NCBI RefSeq assembly: GCF_030681155.1
Contig: NZ_JAUXXE010000059.1
Location: 1 to 56,381, forward strand
Direction: 5' to 3'
DNA length: 56,381 nt
Source of the DNA: Phenylobacterium sp.
GTDB lineage: Bacteria > Pseudomonadota > Alphaproteobacteria > Caulobacterales > Caulobacteraceae
The notes beneath the pieces were generated by a model. It did no database searches and was not told where the DNA came from. It saw nothing but the letters and a program-made list of their open reading frames with translations. The position numbers and the translations under genes were made by a program. Shown piece after piece: positions 48,237-56,381 of the stretch (the first letter of the stretch is position 1; every line of letters begins with the position of its first letter).

Positions 48237-48458
48237 CTATCCCTTGGCGACGCAGGCCTTCACGAAGGCGGCTTCCGTACCGGTGTGGGTCTTCTGGCTC
48301 TTCCAGGACTGCTCGCAGGCGGTGCGCTTGGCGCTCGCGTCCATCTTGGCGGTGGCCGCGGGCTTTACGGCGGCGGCTGGCGCAGGCGTGGCGGCGAAAG
48401 CGGCGGAGCCCGCGGCCAGGCTCAGGATCAGGGCGGCGGGGGCGATCAGGTTACGCAT
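48237..48458 (-). CDS. Small exported protein with a conserved-looking cysteine pair
   Basis: 73 residues from ATG 48458 (GGAGAG five bases upstream). A signal peptide ends SAAFAA. An Ala/Pro/Lys-rich linker follows, then a C-terminal 30-residue module: KRTACEQSWKSQKTHTG then EAAFVKACVAKG. The spacing of the two cysteines and the basic residues recalls the repeat unit of PsiF-type periplasmic proteins, but I would not name it. It lies 109 bases upstream of the response regulator gene on the same strand. Confidence 0.7.
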   Translation of the reverse strand: MRNLIAPAALILSLAAGSAAFAATPAPAAAVKPAATAKMDASAKRTACEQSWKSQKTHTGTEAAFVKACVAKG

Positions 48459-48578
48459 AAGGCTCTCCATGTGTTCAACCGGTCTGTGCCGGTGATCACA
48501 GAAGACCATCGCAGCCCCACGGCCCGCGGTCGCTCAGCTCGCAAATCTGTAAGGTTGGAAGCGAGCGACGCTCCAGGT

Positions 48579-48707
48579 GTCATCCCGGTTTGCGAAGCAA
48601 GGCCGGGACCCATTCACGCTGGGGCTTCAGAAAATGGAGAGGTCTCGCCGCAGCTTGAACCATCAGGTGTTCATAGGTCCCGGTCTTGCTTCGCAAACCG
48701 GGATGAC
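48579..48707. repeat. Palindromic repeat element, second family
   Basis: Two 35-base arms (48579-48613 and 48673-48707) are inverted copies matching at 33 of 35 positions, starting GTCATCCCGGTTTGCGAAGC. About 59 bases of unrelated sequence separate them. The element lies between thyA and the small exported gene and shares no core with the other repeat family. Confidence 0.85.
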
Positions 48708-48733
48708 AATCCGGGACGTCAGCGGAGAGCTGC

Positions 48734-49582
48734 TCAGACCGCGATCGGAGCGGCGATCTTTTCGTGGGCCTTGTAGCCGCGCAGTTTGAAGTCTTCGTAT
48801 TCGAAGGCGAAGAGGTCGCGCTTGTCGGCGATCTCCATGATCGGCAGGGGCAGGGGCTCGCGCCCAATCTGCTCCTTCGCCTGGTCCAGGTGGTTCAGAT
48901 AGAGGTGGGCGTCGCCCAGGGTGTGGACGAACTCGCCCGGCTCCAGCCCCGTCACCTTGGCGACCATCATGGTCAGCAGGGCGTAGGAGGCGATGTTGAA
49001 CGGCACGCCCAGGAAGACGTCGGCCGATCGCTGGTAGAGCTGGCAGGACAGCTTTCCGTCAGCCACGAAGAACTGGAACAGGCAGTGGCAGGGCGGCAGG
49101 GCCATGTCGTCGACGTCGGCAGGGTTCCAGGCCGAGACGATATGGCGGCGCGAGTTGGGGTTGGTCTTCAGGCCTTCGAGGACATTGGCGATCTGGTCGA
49201 TCACCCGCCCGTCGGGGGCGGTCCAGGAGCGCCATTGCTTGCCGTAGACCGGGCCGAGCTCGCCGTCGGGCGCGGCCCATTCGTCCCAGATGCTGACGCC
49301 GCGTTCCTGCAGCCAGCGGACATTGGTGTCGCCGCGCAGAAACCACAGCAGTTCCAGGATGATCGACTTGCGGTGCAGCTTCTTGGTGGTCAGGAGCGGA
49401 AAGCCCTTGGCCAGGTCGAAGCGCATCTGGCGGCCGAACACGCCGAGAGTGCCGGTGCCGGTGCGGTCGCCTCGCTGGACGCCGTTGTTCAGAATGTCGG
49501 ACAGCAGAGTCAGATACTGGCGCTCAGGATGGTCGGCCGGAGCGGCATCGGTCGTGTCAGCGATGGCGACGTGGACGTTCAT
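48734..49582 (-). CDS. thyA: Thymidylate synthase
   Basis: 282 residues, canonical length plus a short lead. Signatures: [34 protein letters not shown], the active-site [12 protein letters not shown] with the nucleophilic cysteine at 165, [18 protein letters not shown] and [16 protein letters not shown]. It methylates dUMP with methylenetetrahydrofolate, producing dihydrofolate for FolA. GGAG-type sequence is weak before the ATG, but the N-terminus is otherwise normal. Confidence 0.97.
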   Translation of the reverse strand: MNVHVAIADTTDAAPADHPERQYLTLLSDILNNGVQRGDRTGTGTLGVFGRQMRFDLAKGFPLLTTKKLHRKSIILELLWFLRGDTNVRWLQERGVSIWDEWAAPDGELGPVYGKQWRSWTAPDGRVIDQIANVLEGLKTNPNSRRHIVSAWNPADVDDMALPPCHCLFQFFVADGKLSCQLYQRSADVFLGVPFNIASYALLTMMVAKVTGLEPGEFVHTLGDAHLYLNHLDQAKEQIGREPLPLPIMEIADKRDLFAFEYEDFKLRGYKAHEKIAAPIAV

Positions 49583-49674
49583 CGGGCGGCCCGTTCTCGT
49601 GATCGGGGTGATTCGTAGCCGATACTGTAGAACGATTGGGATCTAGGTTTGCGTCATCCACAGATGGATTCGGC

Positions 49675-50229
49675 TCAGCCTGAGAAACCACCTTCATCCA
49701 GGAACGCCTGCTCGTTCGGCGTGGTGGTGCGTCCCAGGCAGGGGTTGCGATGCGGGAAGCGGCCGAAGCGCACGATGATGTCGCGATGCAGTTCGGCCCA
49801 CTTCAAGCCCTCGGCGTCGCCGGTCTCGTCGCGCATGGTTGTGAACAGCTCGATCGCGCGGTCTTGGTCGGGCAGGTCCTCGGAATGCTCGAACGGCAGG
49901 TAGAAGAACTGCCGCAGGTTCGCATCGACCTGCTTGTCATGCCCGGCGGAGATGGCTGTGCGGGCGATCTGCCGCGCTTTCGGATCGGTGGCGAAGGCGT
50001 GGCCGGAGTTGCGGTAGAGATTGCGCGGAAACTGGTCGAGCAGGATCAGCAGGGCCAGCGATCCCTCCGGGCTGGCGGCCCAGGCGTCATATTCGCCCCG
50101 GGCGGCGCGCAGATGGACCGGTTCGAACTTCAGCGCGATGGCGTCGTCGAACTTCGGATTCTTGGAGAACCATTTCTCCGGTCCGGCCAGTCGCCAGAAG
50201 CCGATCACGTCCTGCGGTGTCGCCGCCAT
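49675..50229 (-). CDS. DUF924-family protein
   Basis: 184 residues from ATG 50229, with GGAGGG eight bases upstream. An in-frame start at 50262 would add 11 residues. The sequence follows the DUF924 family: VIGFWRLAGPEKWFSKNPKFDD, LALLILLDQFPRNLYRNSG, FFYLPFEHSEDL and GRFPHRNPCLGRTTTPNEQAFL. The fold is TPR-like and helical; a function is not established to my knowledge. Confidence 0.9.
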   Translation of the reverse strand: MAATPQDVIGFWRLAGPEKWFSKNPKFDDAIALKFEPVHLRAARGEYDAWAASPEGSLALLILLDQFPRNLYRNSGHAFATDPKARQIARTAISAGHDKQVDANLRQFFYLPFEHSEDLPDQDRAIELFTTMRDETGDAEGLKWAELHRDIIVRFGRFPHRNPCLGRTTTPNEQAFLDEGGFSG

Positions 50230-50338
50230 GGGGAGCCCTCCAAGCCAGCCGACTATGTCCAACAGCCCGGCGTTTGGTTCAAGCGGCGGCTTGCGGCGTC
50301 TTTTTGCGGAGATATCGCCGCAGATGGGCGGCCTTCCC

Positions 50339-51452
<1,114 letters not shown>

Positions 51453-51479
51453 GCGCGGCGCACAGCCAGAACGACAGAG

Positions 51480-51507
51480 AGGCCCGGACGCAAGTCCGGG
51501 CCTTTTT
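51480..51507 (+). terminator. Rho-independent terminator of ilvC
   Basis: AGGCCCGGAC pairs perfectly with GTCCGGGCCT around a GCAA loop, followed by a T run, 27 bases after the ilvC stop. The convergent M23 gene ends 10 bases further on. Confidence 0.93.
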
Positions 51508-51517
51508 CTATTGGGGT

Positions 51518-52210
51518 TTAGGTGGCGAGCCGGGTCACGTAGCGTTCGGCCAGGACGCGGGTCGCATCGATGCGGTTCTGGCCCGGCGCGATCAACTCAA
51601 AATGCACATGGTCGGTCATGCCCCCCGGGTACTTGGCCTCAAGGCCGTGGGCGCGGCCGATGACCTCTCCCAGCCGCAGGGTGTCGCCGACCTCGACCGA
51701 CGGATCGACGTAGAAGACGCGCGCCACATAGCCGATCGCCGGATTGGTGATCTCGACGAACTTCAGGTGCGCGTCGTCGGCATAGGCGAAGCCGATCTTG
51801 GTCACGAAGCCGGAAACCGGCGCGACCACGTCCTGACCGGCGTCGACCATATAGTCGACCCCTTCGTGCGGTCGCGAGCCGCCGTCGCGCGAGGCGCCGA
51901 ATGCGCCGTAGCCATAGGCGTCATGCTGGCGAGGCGCCTTGCCGGTGGGATTGACGAAGTCCGGCGCGCCGTCGCCGTCGATGTCGGCCCCCTGCCAGGT
52001 CAGGACCTTGACCGTGGCCGGCGTCGAGGTGATCGCCAGGTCAAGCCGGGCCGAGGGGCGGGCGCTGGTGAAATTGACGTCGAACTTCGCCGCCGCAGCG
52101 CCGGCGTGCAGCAATACCGCCACACCTACGGCCGCGCCCAGGGTTGCACAGGTCTGGGCTAGCCACGTCCGCCGGGAGGTGGCTTTGGGCAACGTCACAG
52201 TTCGCATCAT
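51518..52210 (-). CDS. M23-family (LytM) metallopeptidase
   Basis: 230 residues from ATG 52210; the neighbouring ATG 52207 is equally possible. A Tat-like or Sec leader (ATSRRTWLAQTC then a hydrophobic stretch ending AAAAK) exports it. Residues 76-84 (DIDGDGAPD) form a calcium-loop-like motif. The catalytic M23 domain has RPHEGVDY (H115, D119) and DHVHFEL (H201, H203), all zinc ligands and the general base present, so it should be active on peptidoglycan cross-links. Upstream frame to 52357 is unlikely to be translated. Confidence 0.88.
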   Translation of the reverse strand: MMRTVTLPKATSRRTWLAQTCATLGAAVGVAVLLHAGAAAAKFDVNFTSARPSARLDLAITSTPATVKVLTWQGADIDGDGAPDFVNPTGKAPRQHDAYGYGAFGASRDGGSRPHEGVDYMVDAGQDVVAPVSGFVTKIGFAYADDAHLKFVEITNPAIGYVARVFYVDPSVEVGDTLRLGEVIGRAHGLEAKYPGGMTDHVHFELIAPGQNRIDATRVLAERYVTRLAT

Positions 52211-52602
52211 GCAGGGTTCGATCCTATTCCCGATGTTTTGGCCGAGCGGTCTGTCGCTGCTCTTGGCTGTGGATTGGCGTTCTGGTCCCCTTGGCGGTTG
52301 ATATGGAGGGTATGGCGACAAATTCGGATGTGACCGGTTGCCGCTGGTTGAGGTCACAGATGTGTGAGCGTGGCAGACACAAGCGCAAGATGTGGTATGA
52401 GTTCTCAGCGCAGGCGGGCAGCAATCCCGTGCCGGATGAGGTGATGTCGCGCGAATAGCGCGAACTATTGGGTTCCCATATTTCGGACGAGCCGAAACTA
52501 TTCTGCGCGCATAGAGGGAAATTCTGTAATTTCAATCTTACTATTGAACGCAATGCGTGGCCGGATGGATTCGGTCTTTCATGATCTGAAGGGGAGTTTC
52601 CC
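52211..52602. other. 392-base divergent region between the M23 and otsA genes
   Basis: It should hold promoters for both genes and is AT-richer than its surroundings toward otsA. A small inverted repeat TTTCGG-ACGAG-CCGAAA lies at 52481-52497. An open frame of about 50 codons (ATG 52303 or 52312 to the stop at 52458) has an unconvincing composition and no proper ribosome-binding site. I see no RNA gene. Confidence 0.5.
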
Positions 52603-54006
52603 CTGGGGCGGCTGATCGTTGTCTCCAACCGCGTGCAGCCGCCTGGCGATGCGTCCAGCGGCGCCGTCGGCGGGCTGGCGATGGCGCTGGCCGCGGCCCT
52701 GCGCGAACACAGCGGCGTGTGGTTCGGGTGGAGCGGTCAAACCACCGAAGAGCACACCGGCCAGCTTTCGGTGCAGCGGATCGGCGGCGTCACGGTCGCG
52801 ACCATTGATCTCGAGGAGCAGGACCGGCAGGAGTACTACAACGGCTACGCCAACAAGACCCTGTGGCCGCTGTTCCACTATCGCGTCGACCTGAGCGCCT
52901 ATGAGCGCTCGTTCAGCGAAGGCTACGCCCGGGTCAATGCGCGGTTCGCCGACGCCCTGGCCCCGCTGATCCAACCGGACGATCTGGTGTGGGTTCACGA
53001 CTATCACCTGATGCCGCTGGCCCAGGAGCTGCGGCGGCGCGGGGTGAAGAACCGGATCGGCTTCTTCCTGCACATCCCATGGCCTGCGCGGCGATTGCTG
53101 GCGACGCTTCCAAACCACCGCGAGCTGGTCGAGGCGCTGTTTGAGTTCGACCTGCTGGGGTTCCAGACCGAGGACTCGGCCAGCGCGTTCGAGGACTATG
53201 TGACCGGCGAGCTTGGCGGGACGGTGACGCCCGATCGGCGCGCGCACGCTTTTGGCCGAACTGCACAGGTTGGGGCCTTCCCTATCGGCCTGGACGTCGA
53301 GACCTTCGAGGCCTCCGCGCAGGACGAGGTCGCCCAGGCCGAGTTCGAGCGCATGCAGGCCAGCCTGAGCGGCCGCGCCATGATCGTCGGCGTCGATCGC
53401 CTGGACTACTCCAAGGGGCTTGAGGAGCGCTTCCTGGCCTACGAGCAGGCGCTGATCGACCATGAGGAACTGCGTGAGCAGGTCTTCCTGCTGCAGATCG
53501 CGACGCCCAGCCGTGAAGAGGTGGGCGCCTATCAGGACATTCGCGCCCGGCTGGACGCGGTGACCGGACGCATCAACGGCGCCTTCGCCACCGTGGACTG
53601 GGTGCCGATCCGCTATGTAAACCGCGCCTATCGCCGCGATGAGCTGGCCGGGGTCTACCGCGCCGCCAAGATCGGGCTGGTTACGCCGCTGCGAGACGGG
53701 ATGAACCTGGTGGCCAAGGAATATGTCGCAGCTCAGGATCCGGAAGATCCTGGCGTCCTGATCCTGTCGGAGTTCGCTGGGGCGAGCGAGCAGATGCGCC
53801 AGGCCTTGATCGTCAACCCGTTCAACCGCGAGGAGGTCGCCGAGGCGATCGTCCAGGGCCTGAACATGCCGAAGGCCGAACGCATCGCCCGCTGGACCGA
53901 GCTCATGGCCGATCTGAAGCGGACTGACGTCATGGCTTGGCGAGACGCATTCGTCGCAGCCTTGCGCGGGGATGACGCTGCGTCAGACCGTTTGGCGGCC
54001 TCGTAG
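52603..54006 (+). CDS. otsA: Trehalose-6-phosphate synthase (UDP-forming)
   Basis: 467 residues if begun at CTG 52603. It is a GT-B glycosyltransferase joining UDP-glucose and glucose-6-phosphate. Homologous sequence begins GRLIVVSNRVQPPGD, with the substrate-binding arginine at residue 10; GGLAMALAAALREHSGVWFGWSG follows. VWVHDYHLMPLAQELR and GVDRLDYSKGLEERFLAYE carry nucleotide-sugar contacts. The first ATG/GTG/TTG in frame is GTG 52633, which would remove that arginine. A stop lies at 52582-52584. GGGGAG (52591-52596) sits six bases before the CTG, so CTG is the best start. No otsB is visible in the window. Confidence 0.93.
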   Translation: MGRLIVVSNRVQPPGDASSGAVGGLAMALAAALREHSGVWFGWSGQTTEEHTGQLSVQRIGGVTVATIDLEEQDRQEYYNGYANKTLWPLFHYRVDLSAYERSFSEGYARVNARFADALAPLIQPDDLVWVHDYHLMPLAQELRRRGVKNRIGFFLHIPWPARRLLATLPNHRELVEALFEFDLLGFQTEDSASAFEDYVTGELGGTVTPDRRAHAFGRTAQVGAFPIGLDVETFEASAQDEVAQAEFERMQASLSGRAMIVGVDRLDYSKGLEERFLAYEQALIDHEELREQVFLLQIATPSREEVGAYQDIRARLDAVTGRINGAFATVDWVPIRYVNRAYRRDELAGVYRAAKIGLVTPLRDGMNLVAKEYVAAQDPEDPGVLILSEFAGASEQMRQALIVNPFNREEVAEAIVQGLNMPKAERIARWTELMADLKRTDVMAWRDAFVAALRGDDAASDRLAAS

Positions 54007-54073
54007 CTGTCGACAAGGCGGCCGTCGGCGGGGCAGGGTGGGCCATGTCGCATCAGGTCGTCTGGTTCAAGGG

Positions 54074-54841
54074 CTAGAGCCAGGGCAGGGCCGCTTCGCC
54101 GCGAAAGATCGCCTCGGCCTCTGGCGTGTGCTTGGCGCCCTCACGTGGATGCAGCACCAGGGCCGGCAGCAGTTGCAGCGGCGCCTTGCCGGTCTTCAGC
54201 GCCCTGACCAGCACACGTTTCGCCGGCGCGTCCGCGTGGGGCAGAACGGGCCGGATCTGAAATGAACCGGCCTTCGGCGCTAGCAGGGCCAGGATGTCCG
54301 CCAGGCGGTCGGCGCGATGAATGATGGTGATCGAACCGCCTTCCCGCACGGCCTTCAGTAGAAAACTCGTCCAGACGCCAAGCCCGCCATCGGCCATCCA
54401 GGCGCCGCGCTTGGCGGCGGCCGGCGCGCGCAGGGCGCTGGGATCGTCGAAGAACGGGGGATTGCTCATCACGGCGTCGAACGGGGCGAGGCCGAGCGCG
54501 CGAAACGGTTGGCGCACGTCGCTTTCGACAATCTCGACCCGATGCTGCAGGTCGTTCAATTGGACATTTTGGCGAGCGAAGCCGGCCGCAGCGCTGTCAC
54601 GCTCCACGCCAAGGAAGCTCGCGCCAGGCCTGCGGGCCGCCGCCGCCAGCAGCGCGCCGCCCGCGCCGCAGCCCGCTTCCAGCACCCGCGCGCCTTCGCC
54701 GGCGTCGCATGCGGCCGCCAGAAGCGCCGCGTCCATGCCCGCGCGATAGCCGTCCTGGCCTTGGCGCAGCACGATCCTGCCCCCCAAGAGGCGGTCCTCG
54801 GTGACGCTGCCTTTAAGCAAGGGGTGTGACGTCGGTTCCAT
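54074..54841 (-). CDS. TrmN6-like tRNA (adenine-N6) methyltransferase
   Basis: 255 residues. A class I methyltransferase: VLEAGCGAGGALLAAAARRP binds S-adenosylmethionine, FLGVERDS is the acidic loop, and VMSNPPFFDD carries the NPPF motif of N6-adenine methyltransferases. The lead LLGGRIVLRQGQDGYRAGMDAALLAAA is typical of the TrmN6/YfiC group that modifies A37 of tRNA-Val. It is convergent with otsA and divergent from the polyprenyl synthase gene. Confidence 0.85.
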   Translation of the reverse strand: MEPTSHPLLKGSVTEDRLLGGRIVLRQGQDGYRAGMDAALLAAACDAGEGARVLEAGCGAGGALLAAAARRPGASFLGVERDSAAAGFARQNVQLNDLQHRVEIVESDVRQPFRALGLAPFDAVMSNPPFFDDPSALRAPAAAKRGAWMADGGLGVWTSFLLKAVREGGSITIIHRADRLADILALLAPKAGSFQIRPVLPHADAPAKRVLVRALKTGKAPLQLLPALVLHPREGAKHTPEAEAIFRGEAALPWL

Positions 54842-54953
54842 TTACGCCTAGAGACAGCCTAGCCCGCCTTGACCCTGGTCTTACCCGTGACCATTGTCGC
54901 CCGCAAATGACGGCCCTGTTCGGCGCCGTGCAACGCCTTGGAGTTTCGATAGC

Positions 54954-55970
54954 TTGGACGTCGTCAATGCTGCGATCGCCCGTGAAAAGCCCGTGTCCAT
55001 CGACGGGCTGTTGGAACTCGCGCGGCCCGACATGGCCAAGGTCGACGCGCTCATCCGCGATCGGATGCAAAGCCCTGTCTCGGTGATCCCGGCCCTCGCC
55101 GAACACCTGATCGGCGGATCGGCCAAGCGGCTGCGTCCATTGCTTACGATCGCCGCCGCGCGCGTCGCCGGCGCGCAGGATGACGCCTGCCTCAAGCTGG
55201 CGGCCGCGGTCGAGTTCATCCACACCGCCACCTTGTTGCACGACGACGTTGTCGATTCCTCCCAGTTGCGGCGCGGCAAGGTCGCGGCCCACCTGATCTG
55301 GGGCGCGCCGGCCAGCGTGTTGGTCGGGGATTTCCTTTTCGCGCGCGCCTTTGAACTGATGGTCGAGGCCGGCTCGATGCAAGCGCTCGAGATCCTAGCG
55401 CGCGCCAGCCGCGTGATCGCCGAGGGCGAGGTGCTGCAACTCACCCGCGCCCACGATCTCAACCTGGGCCAGGATCTCTATCTAGAGATCATCAAGGCCA
55501 AGACCGCCGAGCTGTTCGCGGCGGCGGCGGAAGCCGGTGCGGTTTCGGCCGGCGCCAGCCCTGAGCGTTGCAAGGCGTTGCGGACGTTCGGCCAGGATCT
55601 GGGGTTGGCGTTCCAACTCGTCGACGACGCCCTCGATTATAGCGGCGTCAGCTCGACGCTCGGCAAGAACCCAGGCGACGACTTCCGCGAGGGCAAGGCG
55701 ACCTTGCCGCTGCTGCTGGCCATCGCCCGCACCGGCGCGGCCGAGAAGGCGTTCTGGGATCGTACGGTCGGGCGGCTGGAACAGAACGAAGGCGACTTCG
55801 AGCGCACTCGCGACCTGATCGTCTCCACCGGCGCGGACGCCGCGACCCTGGACCTGGCGGCGGACTATGCCGACACAGCCAAGGCCCAGCTCGCCGAATT
55901 CGCCAGCAACAATAGCTGGCGTCCGGCGCTTGAGGACCTGGCGGACTTCGCGGTCGGGCGCCAGGCCTAG
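54954..55970 (+). CDS. Long-chain polyprenyl diphosphate synthase (octaprenyl-type)
   Basis: About 338 residues from TTG 54954, where homologous sequence (DVVNAAIAREKPVS) begins and GGAG lies about 10 bases upstream; an in-frame TTG at 54894 has no ribosome-binding site. The first aspartate-rich motif is in TATLLHDDVVDSSQLRRG (about 97-101), the second in AFQLVDDALDYSG. GGSAKRLRPLL binds the isopentenyl diphosphate. The residues before the first motif are small, consistent with a long product for the ubiquinone side chain. It ends 12 bases from the convergent dehydrogenase gene. Confidence 0.93.
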   Translation: MDVVNAAIAREKPVSIDGLLELARPDMAKVDALIRDRMQSPVSVIPALAEHLIGGSAKRLRPLLTIAAARVAGAQDDACLKLAAAVEFIHTATLLHDDVVDSSQLRRGKVAAHLIWGAPASVLVGDFLFARAFELMVEAGSMQALEILARASRVIAEGEVLQLTRAHDLNLGQDLYLEIIKAKTAELFAAAAEAGAVSAGASPERCKALRTFGQDLGLAFQLVDDALDYSGVSSTLGKNPGDDFREGKATLPLLLAIARTGAAEKAFWDRTVGRLEQNEGDFERTRDLIVSTGADAATLDLAADYADTAKAQLAEFASNNSWRPALEDLADFAVGRQA

Positions 55971-55982
55971 GCGCTGCGGCGG

Positions 55983-56381
55983 CTAGGCCGCCGTCCATCC
56001 CCCATCGACGGAGATGTTCGCGCCGGTCATTTGCTTGGCGGCGTCCGAGCAGAGGAAGATGGCCACGGCGGCGACTTCCTCCGGCGTGACGAACTGCTTG
56101 GTGGGCTGGGCGGCCAGCAGCACGTCGTTGATGACCTGCTCTTTGGTCATGTTGCGGGCCTTCATGGTGTCCGGGATCTGGCTTTCCACCAGCGGCGTCC
56201 AGACATAGCCGGGGCTGATGCAGTTGACGGTGATACCGTTGGTGGCCACCTCAAGAGCGACAGCCTTGGTAAGCCCGGCGATGCCGTGCTTGGCCGCCAC
56301 ATAGGCCGACTTGTAGGGCGAGCCCACCAGCGAGTGAGCCGAGGCCGTGGAGATGATCCGACCCCAGCCGCGGGACTTCAT
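55983..56381 (-). CDS. bdhA: 3-hydroxybutyrate dehydrogenase, partial (N-terminus outside window)
   Basis: The last 132 residues of a short-chain dehydrogenase. Present are the catalytic serine strand (RIISTASAHSLVGSPY), YKSAYVAAKHG with the active tyrosine and lysine, and the C-terminal MTGANISVDGGWTAA, which is characteristic of D-3-hydroxybutyrate dehydrogenases. The NAD-binding N-terminal half lies beyond the window edge. It interconverts 3-hydroxybutyrate and acetoacetate in polyhydroxybutyrate or ketone-body use. Confidence 0.9.
   Translation of the reverse strand: MKSRGWGRIISTASAHSLVGSPYKSAYVAAKHGIAGLTKAVALEVATNGITVNCISPGYVWTPLVESQIPDTMKARNMTKEQVINDVLLAAQPTKQFVTPEEVAAVAIFLCSDAAKQMTGANISVDGGWTAA

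Noticed and set aside
52303..52458. Possible protein of about 50 residues upstream of otsA
   Set aside because: No properly spaced ribosome-binding site, odd composition, no recognisable feature; more likely promoter region.

Overview
The window is high-GC, gene-dense chromosomal DNA from an alphaproteobacterium. It is most likely a Caulobacteraceae member (Caulobacter/Phenylobacterium-like), an inference from protein flavour: several TonB-dependent receptors, many TTG/GTG starts, abundant acyl-CoA and glutathione-transferase genes, and a CYP153-type P450. I see no rRNA, tRNA, CRISPR array, IS element, prophage or plasmid replication gene. Two families of palindromic repeat are present.

Layout. 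1-7.4 kb (minus strand): a TonB-dependent receptor cut by the window edge, an orphan ParA-type ATPase, a small exported protein and a fused HyuA/HyuB 5-oxoprolinase whose reading frame carries a palindromic repeat. 7.5-10.3 kb: a DjlA-like TerB/J-domain co-chaperone, a small membrane protein, and an ABM-domain protein coupled to an acyl-CoA dehydrogenase. 10.5-14.5 kb: a tight operon of two unrecognised proteins and a DyP-type peroxidase, then a 17-codon stub of a dinucleotide-binding protein and an outer-membrane barrel. 14.6-19.8 kb: two glutathione transferases, TetR regulator, YciB, small proteins and an aldehyde dehydrogenase. 20.0-25.1 kb: an operon of an RND permease fused to a LolA-like periplasmic domain, an outer-membrane barrel and a hotdog thioesterase, which reads as an envelope lipid-trafficking system. 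25.2-28.3 kb: a phosphorelay made of an OmpR-type regulator, an HPt protein and a MASE1 hybrid kinase.

28.6-44.5 kb looks like a catabolic/uptake region: two TetR regulators, two TonB-dependent receptors, a GPH-type transporter, a crotonase, a TolB-N/TPR membrane protein, an OprP-like porin, a CYP153-like P450 and an Old Yellow Enzyme. 44.5-56.4 kb is mostly housekeeping: SMP-30 hydrolase, folA with a two-component system directly upstream in the same orientation, thyA, a DUF924 protein, ilvC, an M23 endopeptidase, otsA (apparently started at CTG), a TrmN6-like methyltransferase, a long-chain polyprenyl diphosphate synthase and the 3' part of 3-hydroxybutyrate dehydrogenase.

The most interesting items are the RND/LolA-like fusion operon with an internal signal-peptide-like segment, the in-frame palindromic element in 5-oxoprolinase, the DyP peroxidase operon with its truncated oxidoreductase stub, and the probable CTG start of otsA. 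All calls rest on reading the sequence; no database search or structure prediction was run.
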